A DNA stretch of 64,000 bases from Escallonia rubra (GCA_033065855.1 JAVXUO010003193.1:1-64000), one strand, 5' to 3'. Counted from the first letter of the stretch, positions 35,717-48,489 are shown. Numbers and translations are program-made. The notes: a model not told the origin generated them from the sequence alone.

Positions 35717-38700
35717 TCATCGTATCTTCATGTTTAGACTCATCATCCTCTTTTTTTTAGACTCATCATCCTCTTCATCTTGTAATTCATCCTCTTTATC
35801 AGTAGAATGATCCTCATCATCTTTAACACTTTCTAGAACTTCCTCTTCATCATCTACGACTTCTTCTCCTAGATGAAATATTGGTTGAATAGGAAGATCG
35901 TCATCCTCCTTATTCACTTCAACAGGTACTAAGACAGGTGCTTGTTGGGCTTGATAGGTGTCTACCTCACTATCATATGCAATTGACAATTTTTTGGACA
36001 TGATAATTGTAAACCAATGAGATTTAGGATTTGCGACATCTTCCGCGTGGAACAATTGTGAAGCTTTACTAGCAAACACAAACGATTCATCTGATGCAAG
36101 TCTTGACTTAATATAGAAACCAACAATTCATTAACACGTATTCATCTATTGAATGTAATATCAAACGATGTACATTTGAACATTACCAAGCGGTTTTGGC
36201 TACCGAGATATGTTAGCTCAACAATCTCATCCAGCTCTTCATAAAAATCTATGCAGTTCTCATGATAACAGGTGTCGTTGACCAAGACTCCACTATTTTG
36301 GGTTTGTTTAATTCATTTATCATCTTTTGTGTTAAACCTAAACATGTTGATGATATAGCCTCCAAACTAATATGCTTATTTACTAGGACCTTTGAGCTAA
36401 TGCTTTCAAACAGGAATCTACTGGTCTGTCGACCGATTGAACCTCTTATGTAAGACGTTGAAAGTTAAGGATATCTCAGTACACTAATAAATCACACAAC
36501 TATAACACAGTATAGTTTGGTTTGAGACTTACACGTCTTTTGAACCACTCAGAAAAATTGAGATTTTCGATGAAATTCAAGTCCAGCGGGATCGGAGATT
36601 TTAGATTTCGCATCAAACTCACTGCAAACCAATATAGTTGACCCCCAACTCTCACACATTTTCAAGTATTTATAAAAATTATTTTAAGACATTAACTTAC
36701 TCAACGAAAGGTGAAACTTCTTCACAATTTAGAAGGGCATATATTATTGCAGTGCTATACTCTCAATCCATTAGCCACCGAGTATAGATTCGTCCGAACG
36801 GACTACTTGACTGTTTGAATATTGATAAATGCCCTTCTAAATTTGTGCTGGCTCCAGGCTCATTTTGGCCTACTTGATTTAAACTTGTATCAACATTAGG
36901 CCCAAAAATATTGGCTACAAAGGTTGACAAGCTCTTCTATTTTGTAAGCCTCAGCAATTGAGGCCTCAACACGAGCTTTATTACAGACTTTTTTCTTCAG
37001 ATAAAACATGAACCTAGAAGTTTATGGAATAGAGTCAAGTGAAATAGAGATTGCATTATGTGTAAAGGAACAACAAAAAGTTAAAGGATTACCTTTCAAA
37101 TTGATACAACCATCGATTGCACAAGTCTACCCATCTTAGCTTCATACGCCAAGTGAACAAGCAAATCTCCATTGAATCGATGAAGGACAGTAGAAAGATT
37201 TTCTCAAGCTTGCAAATTGCCACCGCAATGTTCTTTTCAAGCACCTCCATATTACTTATCCGGAGGGTCGAAGAACATTTATCCAGAAATAAATAAGATG
37301 ATTCCGTGAAAGTCTTGCCCACAACCTTTGGCAACAATTCCCGAAAGGCAACATGAATAAATATTTTTAGTAATATGTGGCAGTCATGATTCTTCATCCC
37401 TCGGAACTTACATTCTTATACATTACAGGAACAAGATATGTTGGACACATAACCATCTGGAAGCTTCAAATTCTTAACCCACTGACAGACCTTCTCTACC
37501 TGTTTCTTGTCTAGACAGTACGGTGCTTTCAGAAGTATCGTCCTCCCACTGACTTGAACGTAATACAGTTTACGGGGTACACCCAACTGTTGTAGATCGT
37601 TTCTCGCTTAAAGGTGATCTTTCGATTTCTCCTTCACATTCATCACTGTGTTAAACACATTATCGAAAGCATTCTTTTCAATGTGCATCTCATCCATGTT
37701 GTTTGAATAATGAGTGTCCTCCAGTAGCCTAGCTTCTAGAAAATACACAATTTCCTCCAATTATGCTCTTTCCCATATCTTGGAATCTTATTATCTGGCA
37801 CCCTCTTGCCGTATGGTATGTTAGTATAAAGTGCCTCTAGGTGTGAAAGCACTTCATCACCAGATGGATAGTCCAGTATGACAACCTCATGCTCTATTGT
37901 TGCATCAAATTTATCCTTCTGCCTACGAAACTGATGGTCTGGTGGCAACAACTTACGATGACATCCAAACCGCAAGCCTTTCTGCCGTGCTTTAACGCAT
38001 AACCGGGGTTCGTGCCCATACAAACAGGGCATGTTAACTTTCCATGTGTCCTTCAGCTACACGTTATTCCCAATGCGGAAAAATCGTGTATAGTCCACAT
38101 CAAAGCAGCCCTCATCTAAAAGTTCTGTTTAAGAATTAAGAGATGCATCATAAGTTTCAACTCCACGATCCCATAGCTGTTTGAACTCATCAATCAACGG
38201 CCTCAAATACACATCTATGTCCTTACCAGGAATCTTCAGTATCGGAATAAGCAAGGATAAAAACATGTACGACTTCTTCATGCACATTCTAGGTGAGTTT
38301 ATATGGGAAAATAATAACAGGCCATTTGGAGTAGGGCGTGCTAAACTGTCAGAAATGATTGAACCCATCGGTTGCCAAACCAAGTCTAACATTATGAACT
38401 TCTTGAGCAAAGGTTGGATGCCTGCAGTCAACTCCTCCACGCCTCTCTATCAGCGGGGTGTGTTATCACATCGACATCGTTGCTACAAGTCTCACAGTGA
38501 GCCCTCTTATGTTCAGCCGTATTAGAGGAGTAAAACATCCTTTGAAGCCTTGGCGTAACCGAAAAACATCGCAATACCTTTCTTACAATGCTTTTCATTT
38601 TCCCTTTGTCCGGTTTATACCTCGGACAATCACATACTGGACACTTTGTCAAGTCCTTATTCTCTTTCTCGAACAGTACATAGTCGTTATTGCACGCATC

Positions 38701-38740
38701 TATCCTCTCATAACACAATCCGAGTTTCATCACTATCTTC
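35717..38740 (-). pseudogene. TNP2-type CACTA transposase, 5' truncated and decayed
   Basis: Recognisable blocks in order on the minus strand: KLGLCYERIDAC...CPVCDCPRYKPDKGK, a zinc-binding Cys cluster (38733-38600); MCMKKSYMFLSLLIP and PGKDIDVYLRPLIDE (about 38290-38180); GCHRKLLPPDHQFRRQKDKF (about 37960-37900); the DUF4218 part MKNHDCHILL...FRELLPK (37397-37330); and a DUF4216-like part with acidic tail (36079-35717). Frames change between all blocks. The first block stops at 38740 where a second CACTA tip begins. It would have catalysed excision and insertion of CACTA elements. Confidence 0.85.
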
Positions 38741-39870
38741 CATTACAAGAAAATTCACTTTTGGCGACGAATTTTCCGTTGCTAAAAGTGGATATTCCGT
38801 TGGTAAAGACTTTTAGCGACATACTGTCTTTCACTAAAAGTTCGTCCGCCGCTAAAAGCTCATGCGCAAAAACCTTGTCGCTAAAAGATTAACAATGGAA
38901 TTTGGTGGTTTGTCGACAAAAAATCAATTTATACCGACATAATTGATTACTTTAGCGCGGGATTTTCTGTCGTTAAATATATTTTCTAAATAAATTCTCT
39001 GGAAAAAAAAAACTTTTACTGACGAGATTTCCGTTGCAAAAATCTTTAGTTGCTAAAAATCTCTTTGAAAATGTTTATTGATTTTTAGAAGGATTTTTAG
39101 CGACAGAAATTCTGTCGCGAAAAGTTAAAAAAGGCAATTTTTCTATTTTTTGCTATTTTTTTTATAAATTCGAACCTGTTTCTAACACTTAACTCTAACC
39201 AATCAATTATCCAACAACAATTTATTTCTTAAAGGAAGATTCATCCTTTACTAAATTTCAAGTAATACAAATAAAATTTAAATCATATACCTACCAACTA
39301 ATACACAATACAACAAATTACACGTTCACTAAATGCACTAGATCACAGTGTACAAATCCCAAAAATAAAATTACAAGTTTAATTGAAACTAAAAAAAATA
39401 TAAAGCAAGATGCTTTCTGCGAAGCCTGCATAATATCTCTCTGCCCACAGTTGTTACTTGTTTTTCTTTGTCGATCACAACGTGTGAGAGAGAGAGAAAG
39501 AGACCATTTTACCCGATTTATTGTTTTACTTTATTTGTATGCCAGAATTTGTTCAAAATTTAGTTCAGATGGTCGCACAAATAAGTAGGGTATTCATATA
39601 TCAGCCTATTGTAGATGAGTAAGGATGCAACAATGGATTTTATGAGGATCGATCTTTTACAAAGCGATCATTTCCAGCCAATACATTTGTGTCGGCTTCT
39701 TGATATAAGCTCATTGAAATAATCTTTCCTGTGGATTACCATGTCTAAGCTGGTACTTAGATAAGATCCAAACTTCTGCCCAGTCCGGAGATCAGGAGTA
39801 GAAGATACGTAGGAGTATTGTTTATGGCTAAAGGGTCTTTAGCGACAAATTGAGGCAAAAATGCGTCGCA
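38741..39870. mobile_element. CACTA terminal fragment inserted in TNP2
   Basis: It starts CATTACAAGAAAATTCAC, a one-base variant of a CACTA tip. It continues with TTTTAGCGAC/GTCGCTAAAAG repeats to about 39130, then AT-rich DNA, and a last isolated repeat at about 39840 (TCTTTAGCGACAAATTG). The opposite tip is not recognisable. The rest of TNP2 does not resume afterwards, so this is either a truncated insertion or a rearranged junction. Confidence 0.65.
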
Positions 39871-40895
39871 TGCTCTTACCATACTAGTCATTTTTATTGC
39901 AAGAATAAATGAATGTTGTCAATATTTGAGAAACAACAGGCGTACGGTCAACTCTACAAATGATTAAGGGCAAGTCCAGATGATAACATAAAGAGAATTG
40001 ATATCAGTGTATGTCGCATTCATATTCGCAAAATCAATGATGTACATTGAGATTTTTCCAAGTTTGAGATTTTTCAAAGTTTGCATCTATCATGTTCTAT
40101 TAGTGGCTCTCCGCAGGAAATAGAATTATAAAAAGGAATGGCAAGTAGGAGACAGTGGCCAACTCCAAAATTTTGGAACTTAATTGACTTCGGGTGTTCT
40201 CCTACGTGGCTTACGAGCATTATGGCTTTATGTTGCCGATCGACCATCAACGGCTGTTGGACATATAGTAAAAGAATCACATCTCTGTTTAATCCATCAA
40301 GGATTCTAAATGGTCAGAACTAATGATCTAGAACCATGCAATATTCACTCCTTACATTTTCGAGAGTTTCGAATCCAGCATCAAGCAAATCACCTACCAT
40401 ATTAATTCAAAGGACTTGCCTAGAAACCGATCCTCGTGATGGAGATCCAATGGCATCAAAGTACAGGTCATTTCATGCTTGATTTTCTCCTGCGGGGGTT
40501 TAATTCGGTTCTAATTAGTGCTACAAACTTGCAGCTAACTCCCAGATCAATCAGGAAAAATACATCTCTTCTCACCCACGTCTCGTTATGAGCGAGCTAC
40601 CAAAGTGGTGAATTGCGGGCGGGACCGGACTTGTGGTTGGCCTTTAGGTTCAATGGTTGTGGTGATGGTGCTGGGGATTTGACAGCATAAAATGGAGATA
40701 AAATAGCAGAATTGGAATGGGGGGCCAAAATGGAAAGACAAAAAAAGGAAAAACTTGGCAACAAATAATGCTACCAAAGGCAACAAAATGGCCTAAGCAA
40801 GTGTCATGAGTCAATTTCATTTCTTTTTTCACTTTTAAAGGAGACATTTACATTACTGACCCCTAAGGTTTAAGATTTATGATTGCACCCCTCAA
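39871..40895. other. Intergenic flank, copy C of the duplicated BAHD neighbourhood
   Basis: 40135-40420 matches parts of 19533-20230 and 24170-24230 in the same orientation, and lacks the hAT MITE and CACTA found there. 40780-40895 matches 47325-47440 (GGCCTAA(G/A)CA(A/G)GTGTC...GAGGTTTAA). No gene seen. Confidence 0.65.
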
Positions 40896-41834
40896 CAGGG
40901 GCGAAATTAGGAATTTTTTTTCAGGGGGTGCAAAAATTATATCGAATTCACCAAATTTTTTTATTAAAATAATATTAAAAACACGACTTGCCACCTCCGG
41001 TCGTTAGTCGATACATTGCACAATATTTCTAGTTGAGTGATAAATCACAAGGCACAATCTATACATTGCACAAAATCGAAAGAAATCTTGTTTGAACTGA
41101 ACATTTAAATTTTTTTTAATGCAAGAACTGAACATTTAATGGGATAATATCCAGCTGAATAAGGTTGGACAAAAATATAAATGACCCACTTAGTATACGA
41201 CCCATACATACATGATACATCATACATGGCGCATTAAAGACTTACACTGACTCACGGACCTCTACAGCTCTACGCTTTGAACTTTGAACTGAAGGCAGAG
41301 AGCCTTGTCAGTCGTCGCGGGCAGGGAGCCTCGTCAGTTGTCGCCGGCAGGGAGGCGGGGAGCCTCATCAGTCGTCGTCGGCAGGGGATGAGGGACCAAC
41401 TCTGGTCGAAGCCTCGGAGTAGCAGTTGAAGAGCGTGGTGAGGGGCTAGATCTCTTCGCCGCCGTCAAGGCGTCGGTGCGTCGGTCATCGGTGTGTCGCC
41501 GACAGATCCTGATATGTCAGAGTTGCCTCGGTGCGTCACGGCCTGCCTGAGCTTAGTCCACCGGGCACCGGCGGGTCAGTCACGGTCACGGTAAGAGATA
41601 GTCCACCGGCGGTCAGTCACGGTCACGGTAAGTACACAGAGAGAGAGAAAGAGAGAGAAAGGTGACTGCCGAGTGTGCGTCGATCTCGGAGATCGGGGTA
41701 TCGAGAACGGCGTCTCGGGGAATGGGATCTCGAGAACGGAGTCGCGGTGCAATTCCCGAAAAAAAATAAATTTTTTTCCCCAAAAGTCAGGGGGTGCTTC
41801 AGCTCCCCCTTGTCACAACGTAGGTCCGCCCCTG
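40896..41834. mobile_element. Non-autonomous hAT copy 1 (939 bp)
   Basis: Ends CAGGGGCGAAATTAGG and GTAGGTCCGCCCCTG, with a perfect 8-bp duplication CCCCTCAA at 40888-40895 and 41835-41842. The interior is a GC-rich non-coding stretch with (GA)n at 41636-41660. It is the same family as 44714-45587, in the opposite orientation. Confidence 0.95.
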
Positions 41835-41842
41835 CCCCTCAA

Positions 41843-42409
41843 TGCCCTCAACAGGTGTAACCAAAGCCCCACCACATTTGGGCATCATCTTTCACTTGAA
41901 AATATTTCATTTCTTACGTATTATTCTTATATATGTGACTGGCCAAGAAAAAAGAAAAGAGAAGAAGGTAAGCTAAGCACCTTGAACACAACCAATTCCA
42001 GATAAATGATTTCCCTGCGCCCCATATATTTTGTTGGGTAGTATCCCAAAACAATTTTGGGGTAACCATATAATATTACTACTGTGGAAGAAAAGGTGAC
42101 TATTTATTTGAGAAGTTGACTCTCAGCCTCTGAGAATGACATATATGTACAGGTACAAATTGTATGGTCAAGATGGATCATACAACATTAATTTGAACAA
42201 AATGATGTAAAATGACATGGTTAAACCTACATGCCATGTTAGTGTGTGAATTTGAATACAACATCCACTTTGGCCTACTCTACAAGCATATATAGTAGTA
42301 CTAAAAGAAAACTAAAGATATTTCTGAGCCAGTCAGTACCGTAGTGATGCTGGGTGGTGTTGATGAGGTTGGTGCTAAGAAACAAGCTATGACCAAAGCA
42401 GGAACCAGT
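41843..42409. promoter_or_regulatory. Upstream region of BAHD relic C
   Basis: A non-coding flank. 42060-42180 resembles the minus-strand upstream region of BAHD relic A, so it is probably the duplicated promoter. No confident TATA box or transcription start was assigned. Confidence 0.5.
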
Positions 42410-43272
42410 ATGGAAGTTGAAGTGATTTCAACAGAAACCATGAGGCCATCTTCAGCAACGCCTTCCCACCTCAAAGCCTTCAAGAGGAGTTCCTTGACCA
42501 ACTCATTGTTCCCGGCCACTATGTACCTACTTTCACCTACTACACGCCACCTCTGAGAGATGCAACCAAAGCCCCAAACTGCATAAGCGGCCAGAAAATA
42601 CTCAAGGATACCCTCTCGGAAACCTTGACTCGCTTCTACCCTCTGGCAGGGAGGGTGCAAAACGAAGATGAACACGTGATCAATTGCAATGACAAGGGAA
42701 TTGTTTTCTCAATGGCCCGGGTCAATAACTGTACCATCGCAGACTTTCTGTCCAGCAGCGAGCCAAAAATCGAGTTGCTTTACCAATTCCTACCTACATT
42801 GCCACCAGTTACAAAAATCAGGGTGGACGATAGTAATGATGATGATGGACCAACCCAACTAGCTATCCAACTCAACATATTTTTGTGCGGTGGTGTAGCA
42901 TTATGCGTGTGCTTCAGACCAATATTATCGACGCAACCACCATCAGTGCCTTCCTGAACTGTTGGTCTTCTATTATCCTTGCAAAAGATACTACTAGGTG
43001 TAAAGGAGCTGCTATTACTCCTGATTACTCTGTTCCGTCTTTATTCCCTCAGAGAGACTAGGAATCTCTCCCAGCATATCTGACTTTAGGTGCAGGCCGG
43101 AAACTTGAGCCGGAAGTGCAGATTGTTACAAAGAGAATCGTTTTCAAAGCAACTGCAGTGGAGGGCCTCAGAGCGATAGCTGCCGGTGAGCATGTGCCCA
43201 AGCCTAGCCACTTCAAAGCGACCGCTTGCTTCATATGGAAGCATTGCATGGCAGCTTATGGGGCAATACAGG

Positions 43273-44433
43273 CCGTGGCGGAACCAGGATTTCATTCCAG
43301 GGAGGCTAAAAATATATCGAAGTGGGTCCCATCCTCCATCATGTTTATCGCGTTAACTTAATTAACTTAATTTCAACCCAGTCATGTTTTATTATCGCGT
43401 TAACCTAATTGACTTAATTTCAACCCACCATTCAACTAAATTACATATCCGACATCTCAATCCAATTGAGTCCCATCCTCCATCAACCATCTCAATTCTC
43501 AAATGCTCAATGCACAATTAACAACATATAATCAGCATGAAAATAATCTCAATTTTTAAATGCACAATTAACACAACCTAAAATTATCAATCAAATAATC
43601 AATGCTCAAATGGGATAAAAATTCAATTGGGTCCCATCCTCCATCAACAATCTCAAATCTAAGTGCTCAATGCACGATTAACATCCATAAAGCATCAATT
43701 AATAATCTAAATTATCAAATACACAACTAACAACCTAAAATTATTAATCAAATAATCAATTCTCAATAGCAAAAGAAATTGTTCAAAATGCACACTGACC
43801 TCAGTCCTTAGAAATCAGAACGGCGTCGTTGTCGCAATGTCGTCGGTGACTGAAACTCAAAGTCAGATCTGCAATTTCACTATTTCAAGCGCCGTGACCG
43901 CCGAACGGCAGTGGCGGAACTTCCTCGGTTCATCCGCCGGCTCGTAGACGGTAGATCTAAGCTAGATCTGCCATATCTGATCTGGCCGGAGTCGCCGGAG
44001 TTGGGTGGGGACTGGCCGGAGTTGGGGTGGGGACCGCCGGACTGAGGAGGGCCTTTGCCGGCTTCGGGCCTCGAAATCGGGGGACGGCGACCGGCGTTAC
44101 CTTACCGATGAGCCCAGCCGACGACCGGTGGTCGTGGGTCGGTGGGTGGTGCCGGCGTGCGGCGAGCCGCGGTGGCTGAGAGAGCCGAGAGAGGAGGAGA
44201 GATGCTGGCGTGAGAGCTTGACTTGACGCCACGGCGACCGCCGACTGACGTTAGACCCGTTAGTGCGTTACCTTACGGCAATGAGCCGAGGCTGCCGAGC
44301 CGATGACCGGTGGCCTTTGTGTGGTGCCGCGGTGACTGAGACTCTGAGAGAGCCGAGAGAGGAGGAGAGGTGCCGGCGTGCCGCGGTGAGCTGGTGACTG
44401 AGAGTTGACTGTGAGATTGTGAGAGCCGAGAGA

Positions 44434-44469
<36 letters not shown>

Positions 44470-44579
44470 GAAAGTTGCAAATGAAAAAAAAAACACTATA
44501 TATATTTATTTTATTTTATTTTTTTCAAAATCTGAGGGGGGCTATAGCACCCCCTCGTACAAGCGTGGTTTCGCCCCTG
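43273..44579. mobile_element. hAT element inside the BAHD relic (1.3 kb)
   Basis: Ends CCGTGGCGGAACCAGG and TGGTTTCGCCCCTG, with a perfect 8-bp duplication AATACAGG at 43265-43272 and 44580-44587. Removing one duplication restores contiguous BAHD sequence. The left half (43310-43780) has repeated TCAATTCTCAAATG/CAACCTAAAATTAT motifs also found, inverted, at 54180-54546 and 61515-62200. The right half is GC-rich and non-coding, with (GA)n at 44438-44466. No transposase. Confidence 0.95.
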
Positions 44580-44713
44580 AATACAGGGATCCCATCTGCC
44601 ATATCTCATGTGTTTCCCTGCTGACATAAGGAGAGGCATGGTGCCACCGCTCCCACGGTATTCCGTTAGCAACATCCTTTCAATGCTACTCACAGACAAG
44701 TACTGTACCGAGG

Positions 44714-45587
44714 CAGGGGTGGACCTACGTTGTGACAAGGGGGGTCTAAAGCACCCCCTCACTTTTGGGGAATTTTTTTTTCCAGGAATCACACCTGACT
44801 TCGTTCCCGAGATCCCGTTCCCCAAGACGCCGTTCCTGATACCCCGATCCCTGAGAGACGCACACTCGGCAGTCACCCCTCTCTCTCTGTACTTACCGTG
44901 ACCGTGACTGACCGCCGGTGGACTATCTCTTACCGTGACCGTGACAGACCACCGGTGCCCGGTGGACTAAGCTCAGGCAGGCCGTGACGTACCGAGGCAA
45001 CTCCGACAGATCAAGATATGCCGGCGACACACCGACTGACCGACGCACCAGATCAGGCGACGCACCGACGCCTCGACGGCGGCGAAGAGATCTGGCCCCT
45101 CATTCCGCTCTTTGACTGCTACTCCGAGGTTTTGACCAGATCTGGTGCCTCATCCCCTGTGGGCGACGACTGACAAGGCTCCCTGCCTTCAGTTCAAAGT
45201 TCAAAGCGCAGAGCTGCAGAGGTCCGTGAGTCAGTGTAAGTCTTTAATGTGCCATGTATGATGTATCATGTATGTATGGGTCGTATACTGAGTGGGTCAT
45301 TTATATTTTTGTCCAACCTTATTCAGCTGGATATTATCCCATTAAATGTCCAGTTCTTGCATAAAAAAAAAATTAAATGTTCAGTTCAAACAAGATTTCT
45401 TTCGATTTTGTGCAATGTATAAATTGTGCCTTGTGATTTATCACTCAACCAGAAATATTGTGCAAATGTATCGACTATCGACCGGAGGCGGCAAGACGAG
45501 TGTTTATAATATTATTTTAATAAAAAAATTTGGTGAATTCGATATAATTTTTGCACCTCCTGAAAAAAATTCCTAGTTCTGCCCCTG
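44714..45587. mobile_element. Non-autonomous hAT copy 2 in the BAHD relic
   Basis: Begins CAGGGGTGGACCTACG and ends TTCCTAGTTCTGCCCCTG; the inverse of the 40896-41834 copy over nearly its whole length. The 8-base flanks (TACCGAGG and GACTACCA) do not match, so an edge has changed or a small deletion occurred at insertion. It lies 134 bp from the previous hAT. Confidence 0.9.
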
Positions 45588-45785
45588 GACTACCAATGGA
45601 CCTACAGAACTAGATGGGTTGTGTGAGCCTAGTAAGAAAAGCTTTGGACAGATTTAAGAACATGTTTATTCCTGAGCTACAAGGCCAGGAACTGTACGAG
45701 GCAGCGTCCCAGTCCATTCAAGAGATTTATGGATATGCTTCCATTAGAAATGCTAATCCGTACGTGTTCAATAGTTGGTGTAACA

Positions 45786-45916
45786 AAACCAAAGGGGTTG
45801 GTTGAGTTGGCAAGGGGCCTCGAGGAGTGATCTCGATGTCCTGTGTTTGATTCTTCCCTCCCCCAAGGGTTACCCATATATGCAGTTCTAATTCCTTCCC
45901 AAAAAAAAAAAAAAAA
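45786..45916 (+). mobile_element. SINE with 16-bp target duplication
   Basis: A 131-bp insert with tRNA-promoter-like box A (GGTTGGTTGAGTTGGCAAGG) and box B (GTGTTTGATTCTTCC), ending in a poly(A) tail of about 19 bases. It is flanked by AATAGTTGGTGTAACA at 45770-45785 and 45917-45932. It lies in the BAHD relic exactly between codons of NSWCN. The intact duplication and long A-tail suggest that it is young. Confidence 0.93.
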
Positions 45917-46156
45917 AATAGTTGGTGTAACATGGGTCTCAGTGAAGTTGATTTACGGTGGGGGAAGCCTGCATGGGTAAGCTTTATTGGGGGTGCTTCA
46001 TGGTTAAAGAATATGATCTTTCTCTTGGATGGGGCAAAGGAAGGTGATATTGATGCTTGGGTGGCCTTGGATCAACGTGAAATGGATGTACTGGAAGAGA
46101 ATCTGGAGTTTCTTGCTTTTGCTTCCTTGAATCCCCCTATCATGCTAAGCACCTAG

Positions 46157-47640
46157 CTATATTTCGATCGTGCACCAAAAATAAGTTTGTATATGCTTCA
46201 CGGCTCGGACACGCACACGACACTTCAAGGATCAAAAAAGAATTTCTAAAGAGAGCGAAAGTAGAGTCCCTGCACTAAAGTCAGCTATAAATTTTTCAAT
46301 AATTCTAAAATAGTCCATCAGGTCAACAAACTCCAATTTTCAATAATTCCAAAATAGTCTGTTAATTCAACAAACTCTGTCACCAATTTGGTTGGGAAGA
46401 CAATATCTATGTTACTACATATATAACTTATCAAATACATTAGATTAGCAATATCCCGAACTGCCACACAAATTCCTATGTTTTCTAAAAATGATGTATT
46501 TGCGTATCTGTACTCTCACCCGGGTCCATGTGTCCTATACGAATTATGTCCTAACAATTTGTTTATTTGCCAAAAGCCAAGTCCTTTTAGGACACATTTT
46601 GTTTCTGAGAAAAAGGTGTTTGTCTTAAAGTTAAAGAAGAAAGGGTGTGTCTTAAAATTAAAAAAAAAGAATCATTCTATGCAAGTGACACTATTTTTGG
46701 AACCAATTATTCTGCAATTGAATTTCAAACAAAATTTAGAAAGTTATTGGAGTTGAAATGACTTCCAATTTTCCTGTTTAGAACAAATTGGAATCCAAAT
46801 CCACGAAATTCTATCTCCTGTTTGGAAGAAGTAAAGATTGCAAAGTGAATTGTCCTTTTGACAATGATATCCTTTTAAATAAAAGAATTTTTTAAAATTA
46901 TTGTGAAGGGCAAAAATATAATCAAAACAAAGTTAATACCAAAAATGCTTTATCTACTAAAACAATACTGATATTAAATAAATCTCATAAAAACAATAGA
47001 TGACTAGAGATTCAACCCATGTCTTTATTAAATATCCTAGATGGACTTAAAAACAAGTAAAAATTTCAAATTGCTTCAATTCTATTTGGAAGCATCATTT
47101 GTCTTCCAAGATAATCAATTAATATGCATCTTAGGCGGACATCTAAAAGACCCTTCTGCAGCTGCAAAGGAAAAGCTACTATCAGCTCCCTCAATCTTAT
47201 TCTGCATAAACTTCTTGTCCCAAATAAGCTCGTCTGCGTTGTACAATGTTAGATCTATGCAGTGCAGTTGCAAATTTTGTCATCGATGTCGTAATCGCTG
47301 ATACATTTCGATTCAGCTCATCAGAATGGCCTAAACAGGTGTCGTGTGTCAATTTCGTTCATTGTTTTCACTTTTAAGGACAAATTTACAACAATGACCC
47401 TTGAGGTTTAAAATTCATGGTTGCACCCTCAATCCAGTCAATAGCACGTCGGAAAGATTGAATCATTAGGTTAATTTGCAAGAACATGCATAATCAAAAT
47501 GATTCCCTTTCAAATTCTCAACAACTCGTTGTCAATAGACTTCACAATGTAAGAGTGATTATTCGCTTGCTACAGACAATTTGTTTCTCAGTGGAAAATG
47601 AAATATCTTAGCGGAGTTGATATTGTGTCATCAGATTATG
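46157..47640. other. Intergenic DNA downstream of BAHD relic C
   Basis: AT-rich, with no convincing gene. There is a 50-bp direct duplication, TTTTCAATAATTC..AAAATAGTC, at about 46293 and 46336. 47325-47440 repeats 40780-40895. Purine-rich open frames near 46600-46760 look random. Confidence 0.6.
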
Positions 47641-48000
47641 ATATTGCGATATTGGTTTACAGGGTTTTAGTCTAGGGTTAACAATTCAGAGTTTAGGGTT
47701 TATCAATTAGGGTTCAATATTAGAAGGTTAGGAGTTTATAGTTTAGAGTTTAGGGTTCAGGGTTTGTTTTAGGGTTGTATATCGCGTTCGGATTTATGAT
47801 TTAGGGTTTAGGATTTAGTTTAGAGTTGGTTTAGGGTATAGGGTTTGGGGTTTGGGGTTTGGTTTAGGGTTAGGGTTGAGGGTTTAGATTTAGGATATAG
47901 AGTTTAATGGTTAGGGTATAGTTTACAGTTTAGTTTAGGGTTTGTGGTTTAGGATTTAACTTAATTAGGGTTTATAGTTTAGGGTCTACGGGTTACTGTT
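47641..48000. repeat. Degenerate telomere-like TTTAGGG tract
   Basis: About 360 bases dominated by GGGTTTAGGGTT, TAGGGTTTATAG and similar variants of the plant telomere heptamer TTTAGGG on the plus strand, without long perfect runs. It is either an old interstitial telomeric tract or part of a transposon's noncoding region. Confidence 0.8.
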
Positions 48001-48489
48001 TCTTAAAATTTTGTCAGAGTGGTAGATTTTAATCGATCATTGCTTATAATTAGTCGTTTGTGATTTTTAATACGCTGTCACTAGTTTTTATTAACCATAT
48101 TAGTTTATCATTGTTTGTAATTGTTGTTTTATATAGCTTTTAATTAGACATTTTAGGAGTTAATTAATTTAAAATTATGTCGAAGCTAGTATTATGTCGT
48201 GCGCACGATGATACATATGTCGTGCTCCCCGTATGAGTTTATTCGCTTCAAATTTTGTCCATCATTTTAAAGCCAGATACAAAAATTTTGTCCATCACTT
48301 TGTCCATCTCAATAATCTTATACAAACTAAGAAACCAACAACAATTGCATACTTACCTGTTAGCAAAATAATCCAACAAATTCAGTATAATGTATAATTC
48401 AGAACTTCCAAGATATTATGATTTATAAATAACAACACATGCATACATAACCAAACACATTGTTATGAAGTACAAAAACACGTACATAT
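48001..48489. other. AT-rich stretch, nothing recognised
   Basis: No gene, repeat or element boundary could be supported. A diverged ATTTTGTCCATCA(T/C)TTT duplication lies at 48255 and 48288. Confidence 0.5.

Larger units (their letters stand above)
32997..38740 (-). mobile_element. Coding CACTA element 1, 3' part
   Basis: The left tip CACTACAAGAAAAATGAC (32997), preceded by TAT, is the 3' end of an element transcribed on the minus strand. Subterminal TTTAGCGACGG-type repeats fill 33010-33500. Then come a Transposase_24-like gene (33872-35491) and a TNP2-type transposase (35717-38733). The 5' part of TNP2 and the other tip are missing: at 38741 another CACTA tip begins. Many breaks. Confidence 0.88.
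42410..46156 (+). pseudogene. BAHD acyltransferase relic C, split by three insertions
   Basis: A vinorine-synthase-like BAHD gene, single-exon in this family. It starts MEVEVISTETMRPSS (42410); TLTRFYPLAGRVQNEDEHVI lies at about 42624-42680 and QLNIFLCGG near 42870. The HxxxD site is unreadable in frame: the downstream IIDATTISAFLNCW is present, but the histidine is not. The C-terminal half resumes as VFNSWCN, DLRWGKPAW (family DFGWGKP) and ends at 46156. The host sequence is interrupted by an hAT at 43273, a second hAT at 44714 and a SINE at 45786; the first and third insertions have clean target duplications. Frameshifts near 42500 and 42910 and a stop near 43060 also kill it. It could once have acylated an alcohol or amine metabolite in the cytosol. 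Confidence 0.9.
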
